Origin: Verrucomicrobiota bacterium
Lineage (GTDB): Bacteria > Verrucomicrobiota > Verrucomicrobiia > Limisphaerales > CAIQOK01
DNA length: 11,782 nucleotides
NCBI GenBank assembly: GCA_025363535.1
Contig: JANYDP010000040.1
Coordinates: 1-11,782 of the forward strand
Direction of reading: 5' to 3'
This document shows positions 1-7,448 of the stretch, piece after piece. The number at the start of each line of letters is the position of its first letter. Within the stretch, counting starts at the first letter, position 1. The notes under the pieces were generated by a model that was given only the letters and a program-made list of their open reading frames with translations, was not told the origin of the DNA and did not search any database. Made by a program: the position numbers and the translations under genes.

Positions 1-3000
1 CGAGCTGCGTGCGGACGTGCTGGCCCAGCGGCCCGCCTTCGCCGCCCTCCCACGGCTGGAAGTTGCGCCCATCCAAAAGCTGCCTCGCCTCGACCGGCCG
101 CCCGGTCTGATTCAGCAACGCGCAAAACTCCAAGCTCAAGTCGTCCCGCTGCGCGGCGAGGTGCGAATGCTTTTCCAGTTCACGCAGACGGCGCGCGGGT
201 TTTTCGCCGAGCCGTTTCCACAACTGGTCGCGCTCGTACAGCAAACGCGCGTCGGTAGGATTGGCTTTGAACGCCTGGTCGTAGGCCGCGCGCGCTTTGG
301 CCGGCTGCCGGCGGATGTTGAAATAGCCGATGCCCAGGTTGCGCCAGACGATGGAGAAACTCTGGTCAAGCCTCGCAGATTTTTCCCAGAGCACGATGGC
401 TTCGTCGTGGCGGCGGCGGTCGTACAGCAAATTGCCGAGATAGTAAGGCGCTTTGGCATCACGCGGATTGGCACGCATGGCCGATCCGAGGATTTCAATT
501 TCTTCAAGCCGTGCGGGGAAACAATAGTCTGCTGGCAAGGCAGCGGCGGCTCGGAAATGTTTTAGCGCGGTTTTGTGGTCGCCGCGGTTTTGTTCGAGCC
601 AGCCAAGCGTGTAATGCAGGAGCGGCCACGCGCCCCAGCCTTGATCGGGTAAACCGCCTGTTTTTGTCTCTGCCAAACTTAACAGCTTGATGGCCTCGTT
701 GTAGAATCCAGACCGGGAATAATCGTGGGCAACATCCAGGCACGTTTGCAAATCACAGTCGAGTTTTTCTCCCAGCAGATGCCGGCTCCACCAATCCAGC
801 CGGTCAGTGGCCAGATTGAGCCGCACCATGCCGGCTGCGCCTGTGGGATTGCCCTTGCGGGACACGGCCAAGGCCCAAAGATTTCTCAACCTTCCCCCGT
901 AGCAGCCGAATCTGGCGGCTCGTTCGCAATGTTCCGCGGCTGGCTTCCAATCTTTTCGAGCGCAATCAATTTCTGCAAGAGCCTGATAACTCGCTCCGGC
1001 CCAAGCCTGATTCCAAGTGGCTTTGTAAAGAGCGTCGTAAGCCTCGTCGTCCCGGTTTTGAAAACGCAGGCACAAACCGAGATTGTAAAAGGCTTCACCA
1101 TCAGCGGGATTGGCGTTGCGGCGCGTGAGACGTTCGGTGGCGCGGCGGAACTGTTTTTCCGCGAGCGTGAACTCGCCGCGCTTGAGATGCCACGCGCCAA
1201 GGGCGTTGTTGCAGCGGGAATCGCCGGGGTCGCGACGCAGTGCCTCGCGCCAATACAACGTCGGGCAGCGCGTGGCGTGGCGATACTGTTCCAAGTGGAG
1301 GCCGGTGATGAACAGTTCGTCCGCGCTGGAAACTTTATTTGGTGCGGGCGGCTCGGTGGCGGGCGGCGGGACTTCGGCTTTCGCGCGGGGCTTGGGCTGG
1401 TAAGAAATGATTTCTGTGCCGGACGAATCCGTGACGCGCAAAAGCAAATCGGTTTCGGCAACGCCTCGGGGTAGTTTGATTTCTTTGACGAATGGTTTGC
1501 CCGGCGCGAGGTCGCGGGTGGTGACGAAAAGTTTTTTTCCCTTGGCGGTGAGGAGAAATCGGGCGCGAGAAAATTTACGAGTGACGGAAATGCCGATGGC
1601 GGCGTCATGGACTGCGGTGGCAGAGCGCAGCGACGACACCGCTTTCGTGCGAGCCGAGAGCTTGGCGAGTTCCAATCCGGCCAGTGCAGACGAAAGCGGC
1701 GTGGCGCTGCGCTTCCCGCCGCAGTCCAAGGCGCGGAAAGAAATCGCCGCGTCCAGGTTCGCGTGCTGTGCCGGGCCGATTTTTTGGATGGGATACCAAT
1801 ACTGGCTCCACGTTTTCGTTTCGCCGGGCTGGAGGAAGCTGAAGTCGGGCTGATTGTCGGTATAGACGCCGGACATGATTTCGATGTAGGGTGCGCATTC
1901 GCCGCGCACATCGGCGTCGGTCAGATTGCGATCCCACGCGTAGCCGAATTCGTGATTGCCCCACGTCCACTGTTTCTTTCCCGGCGAAATGTGGTGGTTC
2001 GCGATGTGAACAAGGCCCGCCTGTGCCGCGTGATCGTAGCCACCGAAAAAATCCTCCCGGCTGCCCATGCACATATAGGACGTAGGCACGGGGATGTTGG
2101 CGTAGAAGGACAGGTCGTTTGGTTGATAGTTGAGCGTTGATGGTTGCGAGCCGTACGGTGATGCGGGATGCGGGATGCGTGAATGGGCGCAGTGCGGCGG
2201 GACGAACTTGTTGGGAATTTCATGCGCGGGAATTCCTTTGCGCCCGCGTTCGCCGTAGTTCACGCCGTAATAAAATCCCTGCGCCAACGGATACTCGCTC
2301 ATCGAGCGGCGCGCGTGGTCGGCGACATGCGAAACGTCCGGCGGGAAAAAACTTTGATATGACTCATGCACGCGCGTGGCGACGTTGGCCCACCAGAGAA
2401 AGGTTTGCGTGAACGGTGTGCGGTTGTAGGCGCGGACTTTCAGTTCGAGATATGCGCAACCCGGATGCAGGCAGACGCCGTGCATTCCCTTCATGCGCGT
2501 CATCGGGTCGTGGTCGCTGCACCAGATGGTCTGCGAGCCGTCGGCGTGCTTCTCGATTTCAAAATCCACCGGCAGAAACGTCGCGGGGCGATGATGCTGC
2601 GGCCAATTGAACTCAATACCGCCGCTGGCCCACGGCCCGGCCAGGCCGACGAGCGCGGGCTTGATGACGGGCTGGTTGTAGATGAGGTCATAGCCGTTGG
2701 TCTTGTCCTGCAAGGCGTGGATGCGTCCGCCGAGTTCCGGCAACACGAGCGCGCGGAGAAATTTATTTTCAATCCAGATGGCTTTCCATTTTCGGTTCAC
2801 CGGTTTTTCCGCGATGCGATCCGTGAACGGTAGCGGATAGACCTTGCCGCTGCTGCCCTGATACACGCGCTTCTCCAGGAACATCGGGTGCTTGTCCGGC
2901 GCGGCCGGCAGGTAGGTCGGGAGAACGATTGTGCCGCTCCAGGCACGGACACCGCGCTTTGACACGGGCGCCCCCGGTGCGGATAAGTCGTTCCTGAATC

Positions 3001-3022
3001 GGGTCTGGTCAGCGGCAGTCAT
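1..3022 (-). CDS. DUF5107 domain and TPR repeat protein, 3' end outside window
   Basis: One uninterrupted frame runs from an ATG at 3022 to the window edge, giving 1007 codons with no stop, so the C-terminus is missing. The N-terminal part (about residues 25-400) matches what I know of DUF5107, thought to have a galactose-mutarotase-like beta-sandwich fold. Recognisable stretches include FLEKRVYQGSSGKVYPLPF, ELGGRIHALQDK, FNWPQHHRP, NDLSFYANIPVPTSYM and GKKQWTWGNHEFGYAWDRN. From about residue 560 on there are tetratricopeptide-like helices (for example NNALGAWHLKRGEFTLAEKQ and PYYLGNLLYDRRRHDEAIVL). The last visible residues (GEGG then GQHVRTQL) are typical of the family's C-terminal part. 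No signal peptide is evident. In-frame GTG and TTG codons lie just upstream, but ATG 3022 gives a sensible start. Two repeat-derived insertions are read in frame (residues about 282-300 and 432-471). DUF5107 proteins often sit near glycoside hydrolase genes, which fits the upstream GH2 gene. The substrate is unknown. Confidence 0.9.
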   Translation of the reverse strand, partial: MTAADQTRFRNDLSAPGAPVSKRGVRAWSGTIVLPTYLPAAPDKHPMFLEKRVYQGSSGKVYPLPFTDRIAEKPVNRKWKAIWIENKFLRALVLPELGGRIHALQDKTNGYDLIYNQPVIKPALVGLAGPWASGGIEFNWPQHHRPATFLPVDFEIEKHADGSQTIWCSDHDPMTRMKGMHGVCLHPGCAYLELKVRAYNRTPFTQTFLWWANVATRVHESYQSFFPPDVSHVADHARRSMSEYPLAQGFYYGVNYGERGRKGIPAHEIPNKFVPPHCAHSRIPHPASPYGSQPSTLNYQPNDLSFYANIPVPTSYMCMGSREDFFGGYDHAAQAGLVHIANHHISPGKKQWTWGNHEFGYAWDRNLTDADVRGECAPYIEIMSGVYTDNQPDFSFLQPGETKTWSQYWYPIQKIGPAQHANLDAAISFRALDCGGKRSATPLSSALAGLELAKLSARTKAVSSLRSATAVHDAAIGISVTRKFSRARFLLTAKGKKLFVTTRDLAPGKPFVKEIKLPRGVAETDLLLRVTDSSGTEIISYQPKPRAKAEVPPPATEPPAPNKVSSADELFITGLHLEQYRHATRCPTLYWREALRRDPGDSRCNNALGAWHLKRGEFTLAEKQFRRATERLTRRNANPADGEAFYNLGLCLRFQNRDDEAYDALYKATWNQAWAGASYQALAEIDCARKDWKPAAEHCERAARFGCYGGRLRNLWALAVSRKGNPTGAAGMVRLNLATDRLDWWSRHLLGEKLDCDLQTCLDVAHDYSRSGFYNEAIKLLSLAETKTGGLPDQGWGAWPLLHYTLGWLEQNRGDHKTALKHFRAAAALPADYCFPARLEEIEILGSAMRANPRDAKAPYYLGNLLYDRRRHDEAIVLWEKSARLDQSFSIVWRNLGIGYFNIRRQPAKARAAYDQAFKANPTDARLLYERDQLWKRLGEKPARRLRELEKHSHLAAQRDDLSLEFCALLNQTGRPVEARQLLDGRNFQPWEGGEGGPLGQHVRTQL
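1608..1728. repeat. 121-bp imperfect palindromic element inside the DUF5107-TPR gene
   Basis: The left arm (1608-1647) and the reverse complement of the right arm (1691-1728) share TGGACTGCGG at the outer end, GCGCAGCG in the middle and CCGCTTTCG at the inner end. A 43-nt loop separates them. Read on the minus strand it encodes the peptide ALDCGGKRSATPLSSALAG and the following residues, about 40 residues in all, which look unlike the surrounding protein. Read on the plus strand the right arm encodes ESGVALRFPPQSKA. I recognise these peptide signatures from many unrelated predicted proteins in Verrucomicrobiota, which suggests a dispersed REP- or MITE-like element, but I cannot search to confirm. 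No target-site duplication is evident. Confidence 0.75.
2123..2178. repeat. Two short degenerate heptamer arrays inside the DUF5107-TPR gene
   Basis: From 2123 to 2150 the plus strand reads as four 7-nt units: TTGATAG, TTGAGCG, TTGATGG and TTGCGAG. From 2160 to 2178 it reads GATGCGG, GATGCGG, GATGCG. On the minus strand this encodes the Ser/Pro/Gln-rich stretch SRIPHPASPYGSQPSTLNYQ, lying between the conserved NKFVPPHC and NDLSFYANIPVP segments of the DUF5107 region. The composition looks like intergenic repeat material captured in frame, near residues 282-300. Confidence 0.6.
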
Positions 3023-3152
3023 GCCGCCAGCATCCTCAACGCGCTTGGCCGGCGTCAATTGTCCGTTTTGAAAATGCACCGCCGTGCCGAATCAACAATT
3101 CATTCACCTCGTGGGAAAACCTGTCCGGGCGAAAGCCAGCCACCGGCCAAAG

Positions 3153-3407
3153 TCAATGATGCCCGCCGCCGCCGTGCCCGCCGCCGTCGAAGCCGCCGTG
3201 GTGTGAACCGCCTGCATCAGCACCGCCATGATGCGAGGCGTCATGGTGAGTCGTGTGATCGTGTGCGGAGTCTGAACCGCCCGAATCCCAAAATGGAAAC
3301 CAACTGAATCCGCCGTCAGCATCAGAACGCCGGGATGATTTGCTCCTCGGCAAGGCGAGCACAATCACAATGGCGACGACCAGCAGGATGATGATGAAGA
3401 ATTCCAT
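3153..3407 (-). CDS. Small single-span membrane protein with His/Gly-rich tail
   Basis: This is an 84-residue protein. The N-terminus, MEFFIIILLVVAIVIVLALP, is a strong transmembrane segment. It is followed by a short basic stretch (RSKSSRR), a Trp/Phe patch (FSWFPFWDSGG) and a 40-residue tail rich in Gly, Asp and His, with 11 histidines mostly in HH pairs and ending GGGGHH. I chose ATG 3407 over an in-frame TTG at 3428 because GAGGG (3420-3416) sits 8 nt before it, and because the preceding gene stops at 3421. The gene follows the PepSY-type gene by 13 nt and is probably co-transcribed with it. The tail suggests metal binding, but this is inference; I recognise no named family. Low-complexity tails of this kind also occur in proteins with no known metal role. 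Confidence 0.65.
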   Translation of the reverse strand: MEFFIIILLVVAIVIVLALPRSKSSRRSDADGGFSWFPFWDSGGSDSAHDHTTHHDASHHGGADAGGSHHGGFDGGGHGGGGHH

Positions 3408-3415
3408 GCGTTCAG

Positions 3416-3420
3416 CCCTC
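3416..3420 (-). promoter_or_regulatory. Ribosome binding site of the His/Gly-rich membrane protein
   Basis: GAGGG on the minus strand lies 8 nt upstream of ATG 3407, just after the TGA of the preceding gene. It favours this ATG over the upstream TTG at 3428. Confidence 0.55.
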
Positions 3421-3771
3421 TCAGGCAATCAACCCGATTAAAACCAGCACGATCGGGAAGCCGACGCCGAATGCCAGACAGTAAAACGCGGCTCGACGGC
3501 TCCGACCAAACTTCAGCGCCATGACCACACCGAGCAGGGTCGTGACGATAAAACTCAGCGCCATCAATAGTATGAAAAGGATCATCAGCGGACTCGTCAG
3601 ATCGTTGCCTGACTTCAACCCATGCGAGGTGTGGATCGTGGACAAGCGCGCCAGGATTCCTGAGCCGCCGGGTTTCAAAAACATCTGCCAGATACCGGAG
3701 ACGGCGAAAAACAACAGCATCGGCGCGAAGATGCAGCCCAAATACAAATGAAGGGAACGGAGTTTTTGCAT
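3421..3771 (-). CDS. Small PepSY-type transmembrane protein
   Basis: This is a 116-residue integral membrane protein. The opening MQKLRSLHLYLGCIFAPMLL, followed by FFAVSGIWQMF, is the hallmark first helix of PepSY-associated TM proteins (basic start, a His-containing HLYLG turn, then a hydrophobic span ending SGIWQ). A periplasmic loop of about 30 residues follows, then two more spans near residues 60-85 and 92-115. It is much shorter than full PepSY_TM proteins and has no visible PepSY domain. Start ATG 3771 is supported by AGGAG 6 nt upstream; longer upstream readings give an implausible Arg/Ser/Thr-rich sequence. It lies 31 nt after the DUF3826 gene and 13 nt before the His-rich gene. PepSY-TM relatives occur near iron uptake and reductase genes; the role here is unknown. 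Confidence 0.8.
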   Translation of the reverse strand: MQKLRSLHLYLGCIFAPMLLFFAVSGIWQMFLKPGGSGILARLSTIHTSHGLKSGNDLTSPLMILFILLMALSFIVTTLLGVVMALKFGRSRRAAFYCLAFGVGFPIVLVLIGLIA

Positions 3772-3777
3772 GATGCA

Positions 3778-3782
3778 CTCCT
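3778..3782 (-). promoter_or_regulatory. Ribosome binding site of the PepSY-type protein
   Basis: AGGAG on the minus strand lies 6 nt before ATG 3771. It is one of the few clear Shine-Dalgarno sites in the window and fixes the start well inside a longer open frame. Confidence 0.6.
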
Positions 3783-3802
3783 GGCCACGAAGCCTACTGG
3801 AA

Positions 3803-4504
3803 TCATTTCGCCGGTCCGCCGGGCTTGGGCGCCGCAGCGGCCTGCTTGGCTTCCCAGTCCTTGAACGCCTTGGCCGTGTCGTGGTCGTGCGCGTTGAGGT
3901 AAGCGTTAATCTGGTCCTTGTACTTTTGAAAGACCTCCGACTTCTCCGGCGCGCTGCCACCATCCATGGCCTCTTCGCGCGCCAGCTTGAGCAGCTCCAA
4001 AACCTTCGCTTTGTCCGCATCCGTCAGCCCTGGAACGATCGCGCAATACGCATCAAAGGTCACCTTTACCTTTTTGTAGGTCATCCCATCCTTGATCTGT
4101 TCGACCTGTTCCGGCGTCAAATTCTCCGCGAGCTTGGCCAGGAATTGATCGTGCAACGGCTTGGATTCGGCAGTCAACTGGCTGGCGCGGTTGGCGTAAG
4201 TTGCCTCTTTGCCGTCGGCCTTGAGTTTGGCGTCAATCACCGCGTCCCGCGCCCGTAACGCGCGATATTGCGCGACGATCACTTCGCGCACAGTGTTTGA
4301 CTTGGCCGCATCGGCCACGGCCAGCAGTTTCAGAATGTCCGTCGTGCGGCTGTTCACGGCCAGGCTGTAAGCCGCTTCCTTTTCCGCATCCGAGGCGGGC
4401 GGGGTGCTTAGTTCGGCCGTATCGGCAACGGCAGACTGGATAAAAACAATGGCGCCGGCAAAAAACGCAACGCGAATGGCAAGGTAAGCTTTTATGCTGA
4501 CCAT
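3803..4504 (-). CDS. DUF3826 domain protein, exported
   Basis: This is a 233-residue protein. ATG 4504 gives a signal peptide (MVSIKAYLAIRVAFFAGAIV, then FIQSAVADTAE, with probable cleavage near A-V-A/D). A TTG start 45 nt upstream would put a charged leader before it and seems less likely. The mature part is helical and charged. It contains the features I associate with DUF3826: an N-terminal helix with a DILKLL segment, IVAQYRALRARDAVIDAKL, LTPEQVEQIKDGMTYKKVKV, AYCAIVPGLTDADKAKVLELL and a C-terminal YKDQINAYLNAHDHD segment, ending in a Pro/Gly/Lys tail. DUF3826 proteins are mostly found beside polysaccharide-degradation genes, which fits the GH2 gene 90 nt upstream. The biochemical role is unknown; a periplasmic sugar-related role is inferred. 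Confidence 0.85.
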   Translation of the reverse strand: MVSIKAYLAIRVAFFAGAIVFIQSAVADTAELSTPPASDAEKEAAYSLAVNSRTTDILKLLAVADAAKSNTVREVIVAQYRALRARDAVIDAKLKADGKEATYANRASQLTAESKPLHDQFLAKLAENLTPEQVEQIKDGMTYKKVKVTFDAYCAIVPGLTDADKAKVLELLKLAREEAMDGGSAPEKSEVFQKYKDQINAYLNAHDHDTAKAFKDWEAKQAAAAPKPGGPAK

Positions 4505-4594
4505 TCTAGCAGAGGCCCGAAAAAAATCCAAGTCTTGTTGCAAAGCCAAAGCGCGGGTAAGGCTGCCGACGTTCAGATGCTCATAGCGCCAAGC

Positions 4595-7447
4595 TCAGGG
4601 GAGTTTGCCGAAATAAAAACTCACGGAGCCGGAGTATTCTCCGCGCCCGACGCTCGGCTGACCTTGGGGGCCGGTGAAAGTGGCGTCCTTGAACTTGCTG
4701 CCGATGGCGGGGATGGCGTCGAGAAATCCGAGGCCGCATTTCGGCACGGGCACGAAAGTTTTGGCAACCAGATTCGTCGGCGGAAATTCAGGCGTGAGGA
4801 CTTGCACGAAGGGAACGTGGCTGTTGTTGACGACGGTGATCAGACCTTCGGTGGTATCGAGTTGCAGCCAGCGGACGTTGGCAAAGAAGCCTTTGAACTC
4901 GGGATAAATCCAGTCGCGCCAGCCCGTGAGGGTGTTATTGTAATCGTTCTCCCAGACGCCGAGCGTGACGCCGCGCAACCGATTTTTCCACACGCGATAC
5001 GGGCCGTCGCCGAGCCAGCGTTTGTGCTTCACAAGGTTTTCCGGATAATCAAACAGCACGCCAAAGTAATCATTCGTGCCGGTGGCGGTGTAGGTGTAGT
5101 CGCATTGCAGCCAGCCGTCATTGTACAGTTGCCACGCAACATTTTTTAATGAGCAATTTGTCGTCGCAAGTCGTGGGCCGCCGGTGAATGAAAACTTTTT
5201 TTCAACGCGTTCGATTTCTTCGAGTTGGCCGGTCTTGCCGTCAAGGCGTATGACGAAATCTTTCGATTTCAATTCAATCGTGCCGGTTTGCTCCTGGCCG
5301 AATTTATCCGCGCGATCAGCAATTGCCGCATCCCCCTGTGAAATTTTGGGTGACCGCAACGGCCAGACCCATGTCCAAAGCTCGCGACCGTTCGGATCTT
5401 CGACTCGCAATGCTTCGGTATCCCAGACGCCGCTTGGCCCTCCTAGGAATGGCGGAGGCAAAGTGCCTTTTTCCCCTGGTGGGATATGCCCGGCGAATGC
5501 CTCTCCTTGGGTTTCTACAATGGTACGCATTTTTCCACTTCGTTCTCGAACATGTGAAAGGCCCTGCCAATGGAATTTGCACTGATTCGCATCGGTGAAG
5601 CTGTAATGATTTTCAATTGTGAACGTCCCGTTCGTCTCACGCTTCACCTGGATTGGCGACCAGATTTCCTTGATCGCATAAAAACTCCCCTCGCGCTGGC
5701 GGTACGGTCCGACGATGCCGTCCGGCGCCTGATTGCCAGCCGTGTCCATCTCGCCTGTGTCAGGACGTTTCACGCCATCATCGGTCAGCGCCCAGATGAA
5801 TCCGCCGCCAAGAAGTTTGCTCGAAGCCATCATTTTCCAGTAGTCCTCCAGGCCCGCGCCCGCGCCACCGTCGAAGAGTCCGTGCATGAATTCGGTGGGC
5901 ATGTAGATGTATTTTCCCGGATCGTTGGTGGCAACAAATTCTTCGTTGTTGCGGAAGTAAACGGACTGGCCGTCGGCGGCGATGGCGGCCTTGTCGTAGG
6001 CCAGATAGTGTGCAGTGTTGATCCCGCCGAACGTCGCCCACGGATGCAGCACGCGACGATGTTGCGGGTCAAGTTCGGGAAAAACATGGTCGAGGTTCGT
6101 GTTGAAGCCGCCTTCGTTGCCGTTGTCCCAGAAAAGAATCGAAGGATGATTTACGTCGCGCGCGACCATTTCCTTGACGAGTTTCGGGCCGACCTCGTTG
6201 TCGTATTTGTTGTGCCAGCCGGTGAGTTCATCGAGGACATAAAGACCCAGCTCATCGCAGAGATCAAGGAACTGCGCGTCCGGCGGATAGTGGGACATGC
6301 GGACGGCGTTCATGTTCATGTCCTTCATCGTCTCGATGTCGAGGCGATGCACCGTCTCGCTCAGGCAGCGGCCAGAATCCGGCCAGAAAGAATGGCGGTT
6401 CGCGCCTTTCAAAATCACGCGCCGGCCATTGACGTAAAGGCCGTCGCCGTCGCGGACTTCCATCGTACGGAAGCCGAAGCGCTGGGTGAACCGGTGCAAC
6501 ATTTTCCCACCGCGCTTGAGCCGGACTTCGACGGAGTAGAGGTTCGGCGTCTCGGCGGTCCATTGGCGCGGGGAAGGGATTTTTGCCGTCAACGGGGTTT
6601 TGTCCCCGGTCAATTTTGCGGTAAAAGTTTTTCCAAACGGTTTACCAGCCAGGGTTTTAATCTGCGCTTCGAGCGTGTCCGCGTCCCCCGCCCCGTTGGC
6701 GAAAACGTCCATGGAAAATTTACCGTCGGCTTGCGCGTCAATCGCCACGCGCTCGATGAACTGTGGCGGCTCGGCTTCGAGATACACGGGCCGGAAGATG
6801 CCGCCGAAAACCCAAAAGTCCGCGAGCCGCTCAGCTTTGTTCACGGAATCGTTCGCCGAATGTTTCGCGACCGTCACGGTGAGACGGTTGGTCGCGCCAA
6901 TTTTCAGCAACGAGGTCACCTCGTATTTGAAACGATAAAAACTCCCCTGATGAATTGGGCCGACGGACTGGCCGTTGATCTGCGCGTCGGTGTCGGTCAT
7001 CACGCCGTCGAACACGAGGAAGATGCGTTGCCCCGACCAGTTGCGTGGCACGGTGAAATTGTGGGCGTACAGTCCGCGCTCGTTGAAAGCATTGGTCAGA
7101 TCCTTTTTGTAATTCAACGTGCCAAAGCCGTGCATGTCCCAGTGCGACGGCACGGGAAGGTTGGTCCAGAAACCGGAGTTCGCGCCGCTGGTGCATTGAA
7201 ACTCCCACGGCACGGCGTCGTCCTTGCCGTAGCCGGAAAGGTATTGGCGGCGGGTTTCCTGGGCGAAGACGGACAGACACAGCGTTGAAAAAATCGCGGC
7301 GAGTAAAATCCAAATTCCAAGTTCCAAATTCCAAGTTCCAATGCCCTTACCAAAAACCGACGGCCGGCAGCAGGTGCTGCGTGGTTTGAAATTTGAAGTT
7401 TGGAATTTGTCTGGAGCCTGGAACTTGGAACTTGGATTTTTTGTCAA
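4595..7447 (-). CDS. Exported GH2-family glycoside hydrolase (beta-galactosidase-like)
   Basis: This 950-residue protein hydrolyses a beta-linked sugar, probably from a plant or algal polysaccharide; the exact substrate is unclear. Domains in order: signal peptide (hydrophobic LGIWILLAAIFSTLCLSVFA, cleavage near residue 62); sugar-binding jelly roll (about 70-225, including SHWDMHGFGTLNYKK); immunoglobulin-like domain (about 228-330); TIM barrel from about 335 (YVNGRRVILKGANRHSFWPD, then MNMNAVRMSHYPPD). The acid/base is E445 in DNGNEGG and the nucleophile is probably E519 in MPTEFMHG. C-terminal beta domains follow to TGA at 4595. The start appears to be TTG 7447, with AAAGG 5 nt upstream; another in-frame TTG at 7327 would also give a signal peptide. 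No ATG precedes the signal peptide. Residues 1-48 are encoded by a heptamer repeat, so this N-terminus is unusual. The gene begins 1 nt after the AraC stop, suggesting coupled expression. Confidence 0.92.
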   Translation of the reverse strand: MTKNPSSKFQAPDKFQTSNFKPRSTCCRPSVFGKGIGTWNLELGIWILLAAIFSTLCLSVFAQETRRQYLSGYGKDDAVPWEFQCTSGANSGFWTNLPVPSHWDMHGFGTLNYKKDLTNAFNERGLYAHNFTVPRNWSGQRIFLVFDGVMTDTDAQINGQSVGPIHQGSFYRFKYEVTSLLKIGATNRLTVTVAKHSANDSVNKAERLADFWVFGGIFRPVYLEAEPPQFIERVAIDAQADGKFSMDVFANGAGDADTLEAQIKTLAGKPFGKTFTAKLTGDKTPLTAKIPSPRQWTAETPNLYSVEVRLKRGGKMLHRFTQRFGFRTMEVRDGDGLYVNGRRVILKGANRHSFWPDSGRCLSETVHRLDIETMKDMNMNAVRMSHYPPDAQFLDLCDELGLYVLDELTGWHNKYDNEVGPKLVKEMVARDVNHPSILFWDNGNEGGFNTNLDHVFPELDPQHRRVLHPWATFGGINTAHYLAYDKAAIAADGQSVYFRNNEEFVATNDPGKYIYMPTEFMHGLFDGGAGAGLEDYWKMMASSKLLGGGFIWALTDDGVKRPDTGEMDTAGNQAPDGIVGPYRQREGSFYAIKEIWSPIQVKRETNGTFTIENHYSFTDANQCKFHWQGLSHVRERSGKMRTIVETQGEAFAGHIPPGEKGTLPPPFLGGPSGVWDTEALRVEDPNGRELWTWVWPLRSPKISQGDAAIADRADKFGQEQTGTIELKSKDFVIRLDGKTGQLEEIERVEKKFSFTGGPRLATTNCSLKNVAWQLYNDGWLQCDYTYTATGTNDYFGVLFDYPENLVKHKRWLGDGPYRVWKNRLRGVTLGVWENDYNNTLTGWRDWIYPEFKGFFANVRWLQLDTTEGLITVVNNSHVPFVQVLTPEFPPTNLVAKTFVPVPKCGLGFLDAIPAIGSKFKDATFTGPQGQPSVGRGEYSGSVSFYFGKLP
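7305..7442. repeat. Heptamer-based inverted repeat overlapping the GH2 start
   Basis: The left arm (7305-7340) contains CCAAATT and CCAAGTT alternating with an exact 7-nt period. The right arm (7419-7440) is the opposite strand of the same repeat (GGAACTT, GGAACTT, GGATTTT). A related array (TTTGAAA, TTTGAAG, TTTGGAA) lies between at 7385-7409, and a small dyad GCAGCA-GG-TGCTGC is at 7367-7380. The element sits right at the AraC/GH2 junction and is translated as the first 48 or so residues of the GH2 protein, giving peptide signatures such as GTWNLELGIW. I know GGAATTTGGAACTTGG-type repeats as recurring intergenic sequence in several bacterial phyla. Confidence 0.75.
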
Positions 7448-7448
7448 A

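Noticed and set aside
725..1474. Plus-strand open frame of about 250 codons in the left part
   Set aside because: It is antisense to the continuous DUF5107-TPR frame, which has family motifs throughout. No family features are seen in the plus-strand translation.
136..2772. Impression that the left minus-strand region is several small or frameshifted genes
   Set aside because: Codon-by-codon reading from ATG 3022 to position 1 gives one unbroken frame with DUF5107 and TPR features. The shorter minus-strand frames are in other phases and are Arg/Ser/Pro-rich shadows.
5570..7288. Plus-strand open frame of 572 codons opposite the GH2 gene
   Set aside because: It lies wholly antisense to a gene with clear GH2 domains and catalytic residues. 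Its translation is Val/Arg/Ala-rich with no recognisable domain, as expected for an antisense shadow in GC-rich DNA.
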